Origin: Spirosoma fluviale
GTDB lineage: Bacteria > Bacteroidota > Bacteroidia > Cytophagales > Spirosomataceae
DNA: 64,000 nt
Assembly (NCBI RefSeq): GCF_900230225.1
Contig: NZ_OCNH01000006.1
Coordinates: 186,001 to 250,000 of the forward strand
Direction of reading: 5' to 3'
The notes beneath the pieces were generated by a model. That model had not been told where the DNA came from. It made no database searches and worked only from the letters and a program-made list of their open reading frames with translations. Positions 32,706-41,157 of this stretch are shown here, piece by piece. The position numbers and the translations under genes were made by a program. Position 1 is the stretch's first letter. Each line of letters begins with the position of its first letter.

Positions 32706-33587
32706 TTAACGCCCGTCCTGCTTTTTAATCTGCTTAATCAGCTTCTGCGCTTCTTTCTCGTCAGTTTCCGGGAAATGGACGGGCAGTGACTCCAGAATTT
32801 CGGTCAGGATGTGGGCAATGATGAGTTGTTGATTGACGCGGTCGTCGCTCGGGATCACGTACCAGGGGTTTTGCTCCGTTGCCGTCGCCCGGATGGTATC
32901 CTCGTAGGCTTTCATGTATTCCGGCCAGAACTCCCGCTCTTCCAGGTCGTTCGGGCTAAGTTTCCACTGTTTTTCCGGGTCTTCGAGTCGGGCAACGAGC
33001 CGCTTTCCCTGTTCCTCTTTGGCTACGTGGAGGTAAAACTTCACGATAGGAAACCCGTTTCGGAACAGGTAATCCTCAAAATGGACAATATCTCCGAAAC
33101 GCTGCTCCCAAAGCGTTTTCTTATTGGCGGGCACCAGACTTTTGGGAATGTATTGTTCCTCCAGCCGTTCCGGGTGAACACGCAACGCCAGCACTTCCTC
33201 GTAATACGAGCGGTTAAATACCCCAATATTGCCCCGCTCCGGCAACTCTTGCCAGAAACGCCACAGAAAATCGTGCTTCAAATCGGACTCGTCCGGTTTC
33301 TTGAACGGAGAAATCTTAAAACGCGACGGATTGACGCCCTTAAATACACGCCGGATAATACTGTCCTTCCCGGCGGCATCCATTGCCTGAAACACGACCA
33401 GCAGCCCGTAATGCTCATCGGCATGCATCCGGTTCTGCGCCTGATCCATTCGCTCGGCCAGTTCGTCCAACTGGCGACTCTGATCGGCTTCGTCGGTGTA
33501 AAACGGATCTATGCTCGTCGGCGTTTCCGCAATGGAAAAGGGTTGCTTTTCGTGGTACCGAAATGCCTTTGTGTCGATTTTTTTCAT
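32706..33587 (-). CDS. Polyphosphate kinase 2 family protein (downstream copy)
   Basis: A 293-aa PPK2 protein, which uses polyphosphate to phosphorylate nucleotides (AMP, ADP or GDP depending on class). Walker A is in FQAMDAAGKDSIIRRVFKGVNP near 68-89; the lid and catalytic region includes FNRSYYEEVLALRVHPE and YPLW-like NPWYVIPSDDRVNQQL. The single-domain length fits class I or III. An adjacent paralog (33668-34555) has the same layout, indicating tandem duplication. The direction of reaction and preferred nucleotide cannot be read from the sequence. Confidence 0.92.
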   Translation of the reverse strand: MKKIDTKAFRYHEKQPFSIAETPTSIDPFYTDEADQSRQLDELAERMDQAQNRMHADEHYGLLVVFQAMDAAGKDSIIRRVFKGVNPSRFKISPFKKPDESDLKHDFLWRFWQELPERGNIGVFNRSYYEEVLALRVHPERLEEQYIPKSLVPANKKTLWEQRFGDIVHFEDYLFRNGFPIVKFYLHVAKEEQGKRLVARLEDPEKQWKLSPNDLEEREFWPEYMKAYEDTIRATATEQNPWYVIPSDDRVNQQLIIAHILTEILESLPVHFPETDEKEAQKLIKQIKKQDGR

Positions 33588-33596
33588 AACGTAACG

Positions 33597-33665
33597 CGGC
33601 TGGAAAGCCGCTATGAGTTTGGATAATAACGACTTTTAACCGGACTATGCACGGCTTTCCAGCCG
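33597..33665. repeat. 14-bp inverted repeat between the PPK2 genes
   Basis: CGGCTGGAAAGCCG at 33597-33610 and its exact reverse complement at 33652-33665, with similar flanks (TAACG / TATTA) and a 41-nt loop. It occupies nearly the whole 80-bp gap between the tandem PPK2 genes. Confidence 0.85.
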
Positions 33666-33667
33666 TA

Positions 33668-34555
33668 TTACTGGGCTTTAATGATGGGGATAAGCTTCTG
33701 TAATTCTTTGAACCGCTTTTCGTCTGGTTCCGGATTCTGGATGGGCAGCTTTTTAAGCTCGTCGATGATGATTCGACCAACCAGTAAACGCATGTTCTTT
33801 TTATCGTCGGCCGGAATAACGTACCAGGGTGCTTTGTCGGTGGCAGTTTGGGTAATGCACATTTCGTAGGCATCCTGATAAGCGTCCCAGAATTCTCGCT
33901 CTTTTACGTCGCCTTCCTCAAATTTCCAGTTCTTCTCTGCGTCTTCGATGCGGGCAATGAGCCGGTCGGCCTGTTCCTCTTTGGAGACATGCAGGTAAAA
34001 TTTGACCGTTGGAAAGCCATTACGACTTAAAAAGGTTTCCATATCCTGAATGGCTTCGTACCGGTGTTTGAAGAGTTTGTCCAGATCTTCCGTTACTTTT
34101 TCGGGCAGTCGCTGGCTCTGGGTCAAAATTTCTGGGTGGACTTTGGTGACAAGTACTTCTTCATAATACGACCGGTTGAAAATGCCGATTTGGCCCCGTT
34201 CGGGCAGTTCACGCCAGCTGCGCCACAGAAAATCATGGTCGAGTTCCTGATCGGTGGGCCGTTTGAACGAATACACCTGCACCCCAGCCGGATTGGTTCC
34301 GGTAAACACGTGCTTAATGGTACCATCTTTTCCGGCAGCGTCCAGCGCCTGAAATACAACTAACAGCCCATACCGATTGTACGAGAACATCCGCTCCTGC
34401 CACTTGTCGATCTCGGCCGACTGTTGACGGAGCAGGGCTTCGTAATGGTCATCATCTTCGTAGAGGTCATCTACTTTGGTGGGTGCTTTTTTGATCTTGA
34501 AGGGCTTATCTCCATCGTAACGGAAACGGTCGGTGTCGAAATCTTTCACAGGCAC
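33668..34555 (-). CDS. Polyphosphate kinase 2 family protein (upstream copy)
   Basis: A second PPK2 paralog (up to 295 aa), same fold: Walker A in FQALDAAGKDGTIKHVFTGTNP near 82-103, FNRSYYEEVLVTKVHPE and APWYVIPADDKKNMRLL. The start is ambiguous: GTG at 34555 or GTG at 34549. The latter gives VKDFDTDRFRY, which aligns residue by residue with MKKIDTKAFRY of the neighbour, so I prefer 34549. The divergence between copies suggests different nucleotide preference. It is divergent from msrA. Confidence 0.92.
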   Translation of the reverse strand: MPVKDFDTDRFRYDGDKPFKIKKAPTKVDDLYEDDDHYEALLRQQSAEIDKWQERMFSYNRYGLLVVFQALDAAGKDGTIKHVFTGTNPAGVQVYSFKRPTDQELDHDFLWRSWRELPERGQIGIFNRSYYEEVLVTKVHPEILTQSQRLPEKVTEDLDKLFKHRYEAIQDMETFLSRNGFPTVKFYLHVSKEEQADRLIARIEDAEKNWKFEEGDVKEREFWDAYQDAYEMCITQTATDKAPWYVIPADDKKNMRLLVGRIIIDELKKLPIQNPEPDEKRFKELQKLIPIIKAQ

Positions 34556-34621
34556 GGGGGCGCAAACTTTACGCGGATCAGTTATGTTATTCGTTAGACT
34601 TTACAACCACAAACCTAACGA

Positions 34622-35296
34622 ATGGTTGCGATTACACTTCGCAAACTAACTGCCTTACTGATAACGGTGCTTACTGCGGCTTCTGGTCGCGGGGCGGTCC
34701 GTGCATCGGCGGGGCAAACAAAACAAAACCGTATGAATACCGATCAATCTGCCAATCTGGCCAAAGCAACGTTTGGAACGGGCTGTTTCTGGTGTACAGA
34801 AGCCTTGTATGAATCACTCGACGGCGTCTTTGGCGCGGTATCCGGCTACGAAGGGGGGCAAAAACCGAATCCAACGTATAAGGAAGTATGTACTGGCACC
34901 ACCGGCCATGCCGAATGCGTTGAGGTAACTTACGACCCGGCCAAAATCACGTATCAGGAGTTGCTGGAAGCGTTTTTCCGAAGCCATGACCCAACATCGC
35001 TGAACCGCCAGGGCGAGGACGTGGGCACGCAGTACCGGTCGGTGATTTTTTACCACAACGACGAGCAGAAAGAGCTGGCCGAAATGGCAAAAACAGAACT
35101 CGACAAATCCGGTGCGTACGACCGCCCGATCGTAACGGAAATCAGCCCCGCTGAAACCTTCTACGAAGCCGAAGCCTACCACCAGAGTTACTTCGCCAAC
35201 AACCCCAATCAGGGCTATTGCGCCTTTGTCATCGCGCCTAAGGTCGACAAGTTTAAGAAGGTGTTTAAGGAGAAACTGAAGCCCCAAGTGGCTTAA
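34622..35296 (+). CDS. msrA: Peptide-methionine (S)-S-oxide reductase, exported
   Basis: Repairs methionine-S-sulfoxide in oxidised proteins. The catalytic motif G-C-F-W-C-T-E-A is near residue 57, followed by GAVSGYEGG, GHAECVEVTYDP and YRSVIFYHNDEQK, all MsrA signatures. The first 30 residues are hydrophobic and end near A-R-A-S-A, so the enzyme is probably periplasmic; a shorter cytoplasmic form could start at the Met in NRMNTDQ. 224 aa is normal for an exported form. Its own intrinsic terminator follows. Confidence 0.93.
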   Translation: MVAITLRKLTALLITVLTAASGRGAVRASAGQTKQNRMNTDQSANLAKATFGTGCFWCTEALYESLDGVFGAVSGYEGGQKPNPTYKEVCTGTTGHAECVEVTYDPAKITYQELLEAFFRSHDPTSLNRQGEDVGTQYRSVIFYHNDEQKELAEMAKTELDKSGAYDRPIVTEISPAETFYEAEAYHQSYFANNPNQGYCAFVIAPKVDKFKKVFKEKLKPQVA

Positions 35297-35320
35297 TCTC
35301 CTCGAATGGATCACAAAAGA

Positions 35321-35349
35321 AGGTTGCTCAAGCGGGCAGCCTTTTTTTA
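35321..35349 (+). terminator. Intrinsic terminator after msrA
   Basis: AGGTTGC and GCAGCCT arms (one G-U pair) with a short loop, followed by seven T at 35342-35348. Lies 25 bp past the msrA stop. Confidence 0.75.
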
Positions 35350-35502
35350 TGGCTATGGCTTTTCCTGACAGGGTCCTGATATTATCGGTCAAAGTAGGAG
35401 CACATTGATTTATTTATAAGTAACTAAATTTTATGTTAATGGTCATTAAATTTAGGGAATGGTAAACTATCAGACCGATAAATAATTGGATACCTTTTAG
35501 GC

Positions 35503-35533
35503 TTGGTAGCCCATCAGATTCCCGTTTACTTTG
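35503..35533 (+). promoter_or_regulatory. Candidate promoter for the small barrel protein
   Basis: TTGG (35503-35506), 19 nt, then TTACTTTG (35526-35533), close to TTTG-N19-TAnnTTTG. It lies 32 bp before the ATG at 35566. Confidence 0.45.
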
Positions 35534-35565
35534 TCCTGGATTCTAACGTAAATCAATTTTTTCAG

Positions 35566-36081
35566 ATGAAAAATTTCAACTTTTCTATTTTGCTTATTCT
35601 CGGCTTGTTTGTCGGAACCCAATCTTTTGCACAATACGTCCCTGATAAGGGCTCGAAGTTATTAAACCTCGGTATTGGCGTAGGTGGTTACGGTGGCATC
35701 GGTTTTGGCGGTGGCGGTATTGCTTTTGGCGGCTCTTTTGAAGCTGGAGTCGCTAAGAATATCACCGTTGGTGGCATTGCCAGTTTCCGGTCTTACTCGG
35801 GTGTTGGCTCTTATTACAGCATCGGGGCAAGGGGCTCTTACCACTTTAATGAATTGTTGAATATGTCGGATGAGAAAGTAGATCTATACGGAGGTTTAGG
35901 ATTGATCTATAGTGGCTTCTCCTATAAAGATGGCTTTTTAAGTTCTGCTTACAACTATGGCGGGATTGATCTGGGCCTACACATTGGCGGTCGTTACTTC
36001 TTTAGCGAGAAAGTTGGTGGCTTTGCCGAAGTTGGCGTAGGGGTTGCTCCGCTTCAGTTAGGGGTTACCTTCAAACTGTAA
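35566..36081 (+). CDS. Small outer-membrane beta-barrel-like protein
   Basis: A 171-aa exported protein: signal peptide MKNFNFSILLILGLFVGTQSFA, then a glycine-rich mature part (GIGVGGYGGIGFGGGGIAFGGSFEAG) with alternating strands (YSIGARGSYHFNELL, YGGLGLIYSGFSY, IDLGLHIGGRYFF) ending in the aromatic pattern ...LGVTFKL. This is the usual look of an eight-stranded barrel of the outer membrane. I chose ATG 35566 because the signal peptide begins there. Ligand unknown. It has its own promoter and terminator, so it is monocistronic. Confidence 0.7.
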   Translation: MKNFNFSILLILGLFVGTQSFAQYVPDKGSKLLNLGIGVGGYGGIGFGGGGIAFGGSFEAGVAKNITVGGIASFRSYSGVGSYYSIGARGSYHFNELLNMSDEKVDLYGGLGLIYSGFSYKDGFLSSAYNYGGIDLGLHIGGRYFFSEKVGGFAEVGVGVAPLQLGVTFKL

Positions 36082-36121
36082 GTAGTGGCCTGATAAAGCA
36101 GGTATAGTTTATGAAAGGGGA

Positions 36122-36159
36122 CAATCCCGGTCGCTAAATGGCCGGGATTGTTTATTTTT
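36122..36159 (+). terminator. Intrinsic terminator after the barrel gene
   Basis: CAATCCCGG (36122-36130) and CCGGGATTG (36142-36150), followed by TTTATTTTT. The T-run overlaps a -7-like box (TATTTTTG, 36153-36160) of the next operon. Confidence 0.8.
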
Positions 36160-36160
36160 G
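36153..36160 (+). promoter_or_regulatory. Possible -7 box of the LolA-YidD operon
   Basis: TATTTTTG matches TAnnTTTG exactly, 23 bp before the ATG at 36184, but lies within the T-run of the preceding terminator and lacks a -33 box. Confidence 0.3.
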
Positions 36161-36183
36161 GGCGTAGTCAATACCCACCGTCC

Positions 36184-36876
36184 ATGAATCCTGTCCTTTT
36201 ACTACTTGCGGGTAGTCTCGTTTTGTTGTCTCCCCAAACCATTGATCGTCTGTCGGCTACGGTGACCACCCGGCAGGTCCAGCAGGGTAAATCCGTTACC
36301 GTTCGGGGCGAAATGTTCTACCAGCGGAACGGGAATATGGTCACCCACTTCACCTTCCCGCGTGAGGTTATCATCCTGGCCAATAAACTCGGCGAAACCC
36401 GGATCTACGACCCCAACCGAAACGCCGTCATTCGCTACCAGAACGAATCATTTAGCACGCAAACCACACAGCTGGCTTTTTTTCTGAATGGCACCACCTC
36501 CGATATGGGATTGAGCCGACTGGGATTTGTGCAGGATAAAACAACGGCCAACGGCAAACTGCTGATTACGGAGTGGCGGCTCAAAACGCCCAACGCTAAA
36601 CTGCCCATTCAGCGGGTCCGGATTGTGTACGACCGGGCAAACCCGATCTATATGCACTATGCCGATGGAGCTGGGAAAATAATCCGGAAAGTATTCTACT
36701 ACGGTTATCAGCCCATCGAGGGTCGGCCTTTTCCGGCTACGACAACCGAAATCGTTTATCAGGATAAGGATTCGACCGTATCGAAAACGGTTTATGCTGA
36801 TTTTCGTCTGAATAACGCGGCCAATAGCCCGTATTTCGATTATACCATTCCGGCAACGGCCAAAACAGATCAATGA
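36184..36876 (+). CDS. LolA-like outer-membrane lipoprotein-sorting protein
   Basis: A 230-aa exported protein resembling LolA/LolB-type carriers: signal sequence MNPVLLLLAGSLVLLSPQ, then an unclosed beta-barrel pattern (QQGKSVTVRGEMFYQRNGNMVTHFTFPREVIILANKLGETRIYDPNRNAVI). The family shuttles lipoproteins or lipids across the periplasm. I use ATG 36184; the frame upstream runs into the terminator. Its stop overlaps the start of the YidD-like gene by 4 nt (ATGA), beginning a four-gene overlapping operon. Confidence 0.7.
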   Translation: MNPVLLLLAGSLVLLSPQTIDRLSATVTTRQVQQGKSVTVRGEMFYQRNGNMVTHFTFPREVIILANKLGETRIYDPNRNAVIRYQNESFSTQTTQLAFFLNGTTSDMGLSRLGFVQDKTTANGKLLITEWRLKTPNAKLPIQRVRIVYDRANPIYMHYADGAGKIIRKVFYYGYQPIEGRPFPATTTEIVYQDKDSTVSKTVYADFRLNNAANSPYFDYTIPATAKTDQ

Positions 36877-37331
36877 AGCTGGTTATAACCTTGCTGGTCG
36901 TTGCTCTGGGAGGAACAACCAGCCTTTGGGCACAGACGCCCGTATCGGATCGGCAACTGCTCGCCGACCGTGATTTTCAGAATAATGCCGCGTTTGCCCA
37001 GTATCGCGGAGCAGGCAACTCCAATCGGGTGGTTCAGTACCGGAAGCAAAGCTGGCTGGCGAAGTACAACCCCGTTTCGCTGACCTTAAAAGGAGCCATG
37101 CTGGGGTATCAGCGGCTGATGTCGCAGCAACTGGCCCGAAGTTGTCCCTACGAGATTACCTGCTCCAATTTCAGCAAACTGGCCATTGAGGAGTATGGAA
37201 TTCTGAAAGGGGTTTTCCTAAGCGCCGATCGCATCATGCGTTGTAATCGTATTGGTTTGCTGGACGTACCCCCAATGGACATAAACCCGGCCGATGGTAC
37301 CATTCTTGACCCGCTGAGCCGTTACCGATGA
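36873..37331 (+). CDS. YidD-like protein with N-terminal signal sequence
   Basis: A 152-aa protein containing the YidD (membrane-insertion efficiency factor) domain: P-V-S-L-T-L-K-G-A-M-L-G-Y-Q-R-L then R-S-C-P-Y-E-I-T-C-S-N-F-S-K-L-A-I, with the paired cysteines of the family, and L-D-V-P-P-M-D-I-N-P-A-D near the end. Unlike the usual 70-90-aa YidD it has an added signal-like N-terminus (MKLVITLLVVALGGTTSLWA) and a linker, so it may act from the periplasmic side. It overlaps both neighbours by 4 nt and is not near yidC, rnpA or rpmH. Confidence 0.8.
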   Translation: MKLVITLLVVALGGTTSLWAQTPVSDRQLLADRDFQNNAAFAQYRGAGNSNRVVQYRKQSWLAKYNPVSLTLKGAMLGYQRLMSQQLARSCPYEITCSNFSKLAIEEYGILKGVFLSADRIMRCNRIGLLDVPPMDINPADGTILDPLSRYR

Positions 37332-38200
37332 ATAGACTTCGTTATGGGCTGCTGGTTCTGGTCTGCCTTCTGGCTGAATCAGCCTTTTGTCAGACAGGCA
37401 CGTTTAGTCGTGAATGGCAATTTGCCCGGTATTTATCCGAGAAGGAAGCAAACGATGAGGCTGCTTTTGTGCTTCAGGCAATTGATAAACAGGCGCTCTC
37501 GGCTGCGCAACGGGACTCACTGGCTTACCTGAGGGGCTGGCTGGCTTATGGTACAAAATCGCTCGATGAAGCCAGTCGCAACTTATTGGCGGTGTCGCCG
37601 GGATCGCCGTTTTATGTGAAATCCCGCTACTTTGGCGCGTATTGCCTGTCGTTTCAAACCCAACGCGATTCGGCACGTATAGTCATGCAGGGTTTACCGG
37701 CTACAGACTCTACACTCATCGAATTAAGAGCCTTCGAACAAGCCGGGCTGGCTCTCCTGCAACGTCGGTATAGCCGCTATGACATCCTCCGCCAACAGTT
37801 CAGTTATTCGTCCTACGCATTAAGTGCCGAAGAAACCCGGCTGGATGCGTACCGGAAAGGGCTGGCGGCCCAGAAACGACGTTCACCCGCCCTGGCGGGC
37901 CTGTTCAGTGCCGTTTTGCCGGGTTCTGGAAAAGTATACGCGGGCAAACCGAAGCAGGGCATAGCGGCTTTTTTACCCCTGCTGACGCTGGGTTTATTGA
38001 CGTGGGAAGGTTACCGGAAAGACGGCCCCACGAGTTTACGCTTTTTGGGGTTTGGCTCGCTCTTTACCGTGTTTTATATAGGTAATATCTGGGGAAGTAC
38101 GCTGGCGGTAAAAGTCCGGCGCGATGAATTTAACCGGGGTTATGACAACAAGATTTTGTTTGATATGCACATTCCTTTGCGGAATCTGCTCAATCGCTAA
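37328..38200 (+). CDS. Exported helical protein with TM2-like C-terminal hairpin
   Basis: A 290-aa protein: signal peptide (to about residue 22, AFCQ), then a helical, TPR-like periplasmic region (about 25-185), then membrane segments beginning L-P-G-S-G-K-V-Y-A-G-K-P-K-Q-G near 198, as in TM2/DUF5683-type proteins. Family assignment is not certain. The start overlaps the YidD-like stop by 4 nt. The next gene encodes a related protein with L-P/I-P-G-A-G-Q-F-Y-A-G in the same place, so the two are probably diverged duplicates acting together. Confidence 0.65.
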   Translation: MNRLRYGLLVLVCLLAESAFCQTGTFSREWQFARYLSEKEANDEAAFVLQAIDKQALSAAQRDSLAYLRGWLAYGTKSLDEASRNLLAVSPGSPFYVKSRYFGAYCLSFQTQRDSARIVMQGLPATDSTLIELRAFEQAGLALLQRRYSRYDILRQQFSYSSYALSAEETRLDAYRKGLAAQKRRSPALAGLFSAVLPGSGKVYAGKPKQGIAAFLPLLTLGLLTWEGYRKDGPTSLRFLGFGSLFTVFYIGNIWGSTLAVKVRRDEFNRGYDNKILFDMHIPLRNLLNR

Positions 38201-38975
38201 GGCACAAACCCCGCTCGCTCAGGTCGACTCACTCTTTGCGTCGGGGCAGTTTCTGGCGGCTCGTGTGGGGTATGAGCGCGTGCTGTTTACGGCTGAATCG
38301 TCTGCTCTACAGGTTGGGGCGGTTATGGGAAAAGCCCGCTGCCTGAAACAACAGGGGCTCTATGCGCAGGCTGTTACGTTCCTTAACAGTCAGACTCAGC
38401 CCGGCTACCCGGATAGTTTGCTGTATCCGCTTCGGCGGGAGCAGATTTTGTGTGCGTATCTGGCCGGACAGTTCGAGAACGCACTTTCGTTGCTGGACCG
38501 TTTGCCTTATCTGCATCCCGAAGTTCCGCCATCACCGTTGCTGATGGCGATTCGGGTACTCTCCCTGAATGAGTTACGGCGCTGGCCCGAAGCAGCTATA
38601 GCCTACCATAAATTGGCAATGATGGCCCAAGCCGACACGTTGTCAATGCCTTACAGGCAATTACCTCATCTCAAAAGTGAAAAGAAGGCGCAGTGGCTTT
38701 CGACCTTTATTCCGGGTGCCGGTCAATTCTACGCGGGCAGACCCGGCGAAGCGGCTCTGAGTATCGTGATGCAGTCGGCGGGTTTGTATTTTGGGATTAC
38801 GAGCTTTTTGCAAGGCTATTACCTGTCTGCCTGGGGCGTAGGGGCGGGTCTGTTTGGCTCGTTTCACGCGGGGGGCGTGCGGAGGGCGGAGGTACTCGTA
38901 CGGCAGTTGAATGAACGAAGGGCTGCTGCGTTTAACGCAAACGTGCGGCAACAAGTACTGGAGATGGTGAAATAG
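38142..38975 (+). CDS. Second TPR-like protein with TM2-like hairpin
   Basis: A 277-aa protein starting at ATG 38142 (signal peptide MTTRFCLICTFLCGICSIAKAQ), overlapping the preceding gene by 59 bp in another frame. An ATG at 38124 would add six residues. The mature part is helical with repeat-like segments (QFLAARVGYERVLF, GLYAQAVTFLNSQ, QFENALSLLDRL, RWPEAAIAYHKLAMM), then F-I-P-G-A-G-Q-F-Y-A-G-R-P-G-E near residue 190 and two or three hydrophobic segments. It ends the four-gene cluster, followed by a 43-bp inverted repeat. Confidence 0.65.
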   Translation: MTTRFCLICTFLCGICSIAKAQTPLAQVDSLFASGQFLAARVGYERVLFTAESSALQVGAVMGKARCLKQQGLYAQAVTFLNSQTQPGYPDSLLYPLRREQILCAYLAGQFENALSLLDRLPYLHPEVPPSPLLMAIRVLSLNELRRWPEAAIAYHKLAMMAQADTLSMPYRQLPHLKSEKKAQWLSTFIPGAGQFYAGRPGEAALSIVMQSAGLYFGITSFLQGYYLSAWGVGAGLFGSFHAGGVRRAEVLVRQLNERRAAAFNANVRQQVLEMVK

Positions 38976-38980
38976 GGGAG

Positions 38981-39093
38981 AGGTGATTAGTGAAGTGGGT
39001 GGAGTCGTGGAGTGAGTAAGTGGCTAACGCAAATTTTGCTTACGTGTCAACCACTTACTTACTCCACGACTCCACCCACTTCACTAATCACCT
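38981..39093. repeat. 43-bp inverted repeat between convergent genes
   Basis: Arms 38981-39023 and 39051-39093 are reverse complements over 43 bp with one mismatch, and a 27-nt loop. The arms are made of variants of GTGAAGTGGGTGGAGT and GTGAGTAAGTGG. It separates the membrane cluster from the convergent TM2 gene. A related but shorter element is at 51693-51737. Confidence 0.92.
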
Positions 39094-39098
39094 ACTTA

Positions 39099-39539
39099 CT
39101 AGTTATTCGCCCACATGAAAAACTTCGAGTTGTCAACGTAGGGCGAAATGTCTTCGTTGTGCATGATCAGAACGATAAAATCGATCAGGGGAACAACACC
39201 AAAAATACCACCACAGGTTAGGATATAACCAACCCAGGTTAGGGTTTGTGTACCCAGATATAACCGGTGAATACCTAACCCGCCAAGGAAAAAGTTCAGC
39301 AGTATGGCTGGAACAAACTCTTTGCTTGCTTTTACGCGGGCGGTACCGGTTAAGCTGCCCGCCATTTGCTGGCTCTCCAACAGGTTAGTGCTGACAGCTG
39401 CCAGACTGACATCTTCGCTCTGAGCGATCAACTGTTCAACCTGCTGATCATTAATTACATAAGCGTCTGCGGAGAGATCGGCAGCCCGCGTTGTTAATGT
39501 TGCCACGGTGAGAAGGCAAAAAACGAACAATTGTTTCAT
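39099..39539 (-). CDS. TM2-domain membrane protein
   Basis: A 146-aa protein: signal peptide MKQLFVFCLLTVATLTTRA, a polar stretch (about 20-72), then the TM2 domain with FLGGLGIHRLYLGTQTLTWVGYILTCGGIFGVVPLIDFIVLIM, two helices joined by a short turn containing the family's G-x-H-R-x-Y-L-G motif. The function of bacterial TM2 proteins is unknown. An exact -7 box (TATTTTTG) lies 26 bp upstream. Its location next to the YidD/TM2-like cluster may be more than chance. Confidence 0.85.
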   Translation of the reverse strand: MKQLFVFCLLTVATLTTRAADLSADAYVINDQQVEQLIAQSEDVSLAAVSTNLLESQQMAGSLTGTARVKASKEFVPAILLNFFLGGLGIHRLYLGTQTLTWVGYILTCGGIFGVVPLIDFIVLIMHNEDISPYVDNSKFFMWANN

Positions 39540-39565
39540 ATCGATATAAAGTGTGTAGTTAAGTT

Positions 39566-39573
39566 CAAAAATA
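39566..39573 (-). promoter_or_regulatory. Putative -7 box for the TM2 gene
   Basis: Minus strand TATTTTTG (consensus TAnnTTTG), 26 bp before the start codon at 39539. The -33 element is weak. Confidence 0.4.
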
Positions 39574-39719
39574 CAGATAATCTTAACAGATAAATACTCA
39601 ATACTTAAAAAGCCACAGCTAATTTGGCTGAGTAATTATACGGTATCCTACACAGTTTCCATCTAATTTGCAAGCCCCCTTTCCGCGTTGCGTTCACTGT
39701 ACAGAGAGTACAGTATACA

Positions 39720-41138
39720 TCAGACGGTTTTGACGAGTTTCATGCCCACGGGGTCCCAATTGATGACTTTCTTCTGAGCGGCACTCATGTTTGCCGCCAG
39801 CGAAGGAGCAGCCGCCCGTAACCCAAATTCAGCATCTTCTTTAACCAGCGATGGGTTATTGGCCCGAATGGCATTGAAGAAAACGATCATGTGATCCAGC
39901 CGGTCATCATAGTTGGCCGGGGTGTTGAAGGCAATAGCGGGTTCGTTCTTGATTTCGCGGGTGTACTGGCCGGCCGGGTATTTCTGGTCATACTGCCGGA
40001 TAAACTCGTCCTGCATCGCTTGTGGGTAGGTGAATAACGCGTCGTACCCTTTGCTGTACATGGGCGCGTTGGGCCGTTTGAGCCGGTTCATGACAAACGA
40101 ATTCCAGCCAATGTCGATCACGCCTTCGGTACCCACTAGCCGCGTATGAATGTCACCCCCGGCCCCCGTAGCCAGATTGACGCGCGTCGTAAACTGGAAC
40201 GACGGATTTTTATCGGTCTTTGGGTAATCCATAATGGCCGTCACCAGGTCGTAGGCATCACGGCCGTCTTTCCAGAAATTCAGATCGCCCAGGGCGAAAA
40301 TCCGCGTTGGGCCCTGCGAGCCCGTAATGGTGTGCAGACCGGTAATGAGGTGAACGAATAAATCTCCGGCAACGCCCGTGCCGTAGTCGGTGTAGTTGCG
40401 CCAGCGGAAAAACCGTTCGGCCTGAAATGGTCGTTTGGGTGCGTCGCCCAGAAAACGATCCCAATCCACGTCTTTGGGGTTGAGGTTGGGGGGCATGGTG
40501 TACTGCCACGCACCCAGCGCATCGGTACGATCCAGAAAGGTTTCGACCGATGTCAGCTCACCAATATCACCGGCCTCGTACCGTTTTTTCGCTTCCAGCA
40601 CGGCCGCGCTGCTCGCCCGCTGGCTACCTACCTGAAAGACTTTGCCCGATTTCTTGTGGGCGTCGATCACGGCTTTACCCTCGTCGATGTGGTGAATCAT
40701 GGGTTTTTCGCAGTAGACATGCTTGCCCGCCCGGAGTGCATCAATCGAAATACGATCATGCCAGTGGTCGGGAACGCAGATGAGCACGGCGTCGACGTCT
40801 TTCCGGGCCAGCACTTCCCGATAATCGCGGGTGATAAATAGGTCTTTCCCCCAAACTTCTTTGGCCCGAACGAGTCGTGGGTCGTAGAGGTCTGCCACGG
40901 CAACAACTTTCGTGCCCGGCACACGCAGGGCTGTATTCAGGTCATAATGCCCGATAATGCCCGCACCAATAAGGCCAATGTTAATGGTATCGGCCGCAGA
41001 GCGGGGTTTTAGCGGTTTGATCAGGTGGACGGGAGCCGCCGACATACCCGCCGTTTCGGCGTTGACCAGCGTTCCGGTACCCGCCAGCAAAGCGGTAGAA
41101 CCACCCAGTTGGCGAAGGAATTTTCGTCTTGAATTCAT
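39720..41138 (-). CDS. Tat-exported Gfo/Idh/MocA family oxidoreductase
   Basis: A 472-aa NAD(P)-dependent sugar or polyol dehydrogenase type protein. The N-terminus is a twin-arginine signal (MNSRRKFLRQLGGSTALLAG). The cofactor site is I-G-L-I-G-A-G-I-I-G-H near 52-62, followed by DAVLICVPDHWHDRISIDAL and YCEKPMIHH, the conserved EKP motif; the C-terminal beta-sheet domain holds the substrate site (TRVNLATGAGGDIHTRLVG). Periplasmic Gfo/Idh proteins are common in Bacteroidota and often act on glycosides. It is the last gene of the six-gene GntR-linked operon, 19 bp after the lactonase-like gene. Confidence 0.85.
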   Translation of the reverse strand: MNSRRKFLRQLGGSTALLAGTGTLVNAETAGMSAAPVHLIKPLKPRSAADTINIGLIGAGIIGHYDLNTALRVPGTKVVAVADLYDPRLVRAKEVWGKDLFITRDYREVLARKDVDAVLICVPDHWHDRISIDALRAGKHVYCEKPMIHHIDEGKAVIDAHKKSGKVFQVGSQRASSAAVLEAKKRYEAGDIGELTSVETFLDRTDALGAWQYTMPPNLNPKDVDWDRFLGDAPKRPFQAERFFRWRNYTDYGTGVAGDLFVHLITGLHTITGSQGPTRIFALGDLNFWKDGRDAYDLVTAIMDYPKTDKNPSFQFTTRVNLATGAGGDIHTRLVGTEGVIDIGWNSFVMNRLKRPNAPMYSKGYDALFTYPQAMQDEFIRQYDQKYPAGQYTREIKNEPAIAFNTPANYDDRLDHMIVFFNAIRANNPSLVKEDAEFGLRAAAPSLAANMSAAQKKVINWDPVGMKLVKTV

Positions 41139-41157
41139 CGTAGAGATAGTTAAGTGT

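Noticed and set aside
32574..32789. 71-aa frame upstream of and overlapping the PPK2 end
   Set aside because: It overlaps the PPK2 3-prime end on the opposite strand and has no recognisable feature beyond a hydrophobic patch.
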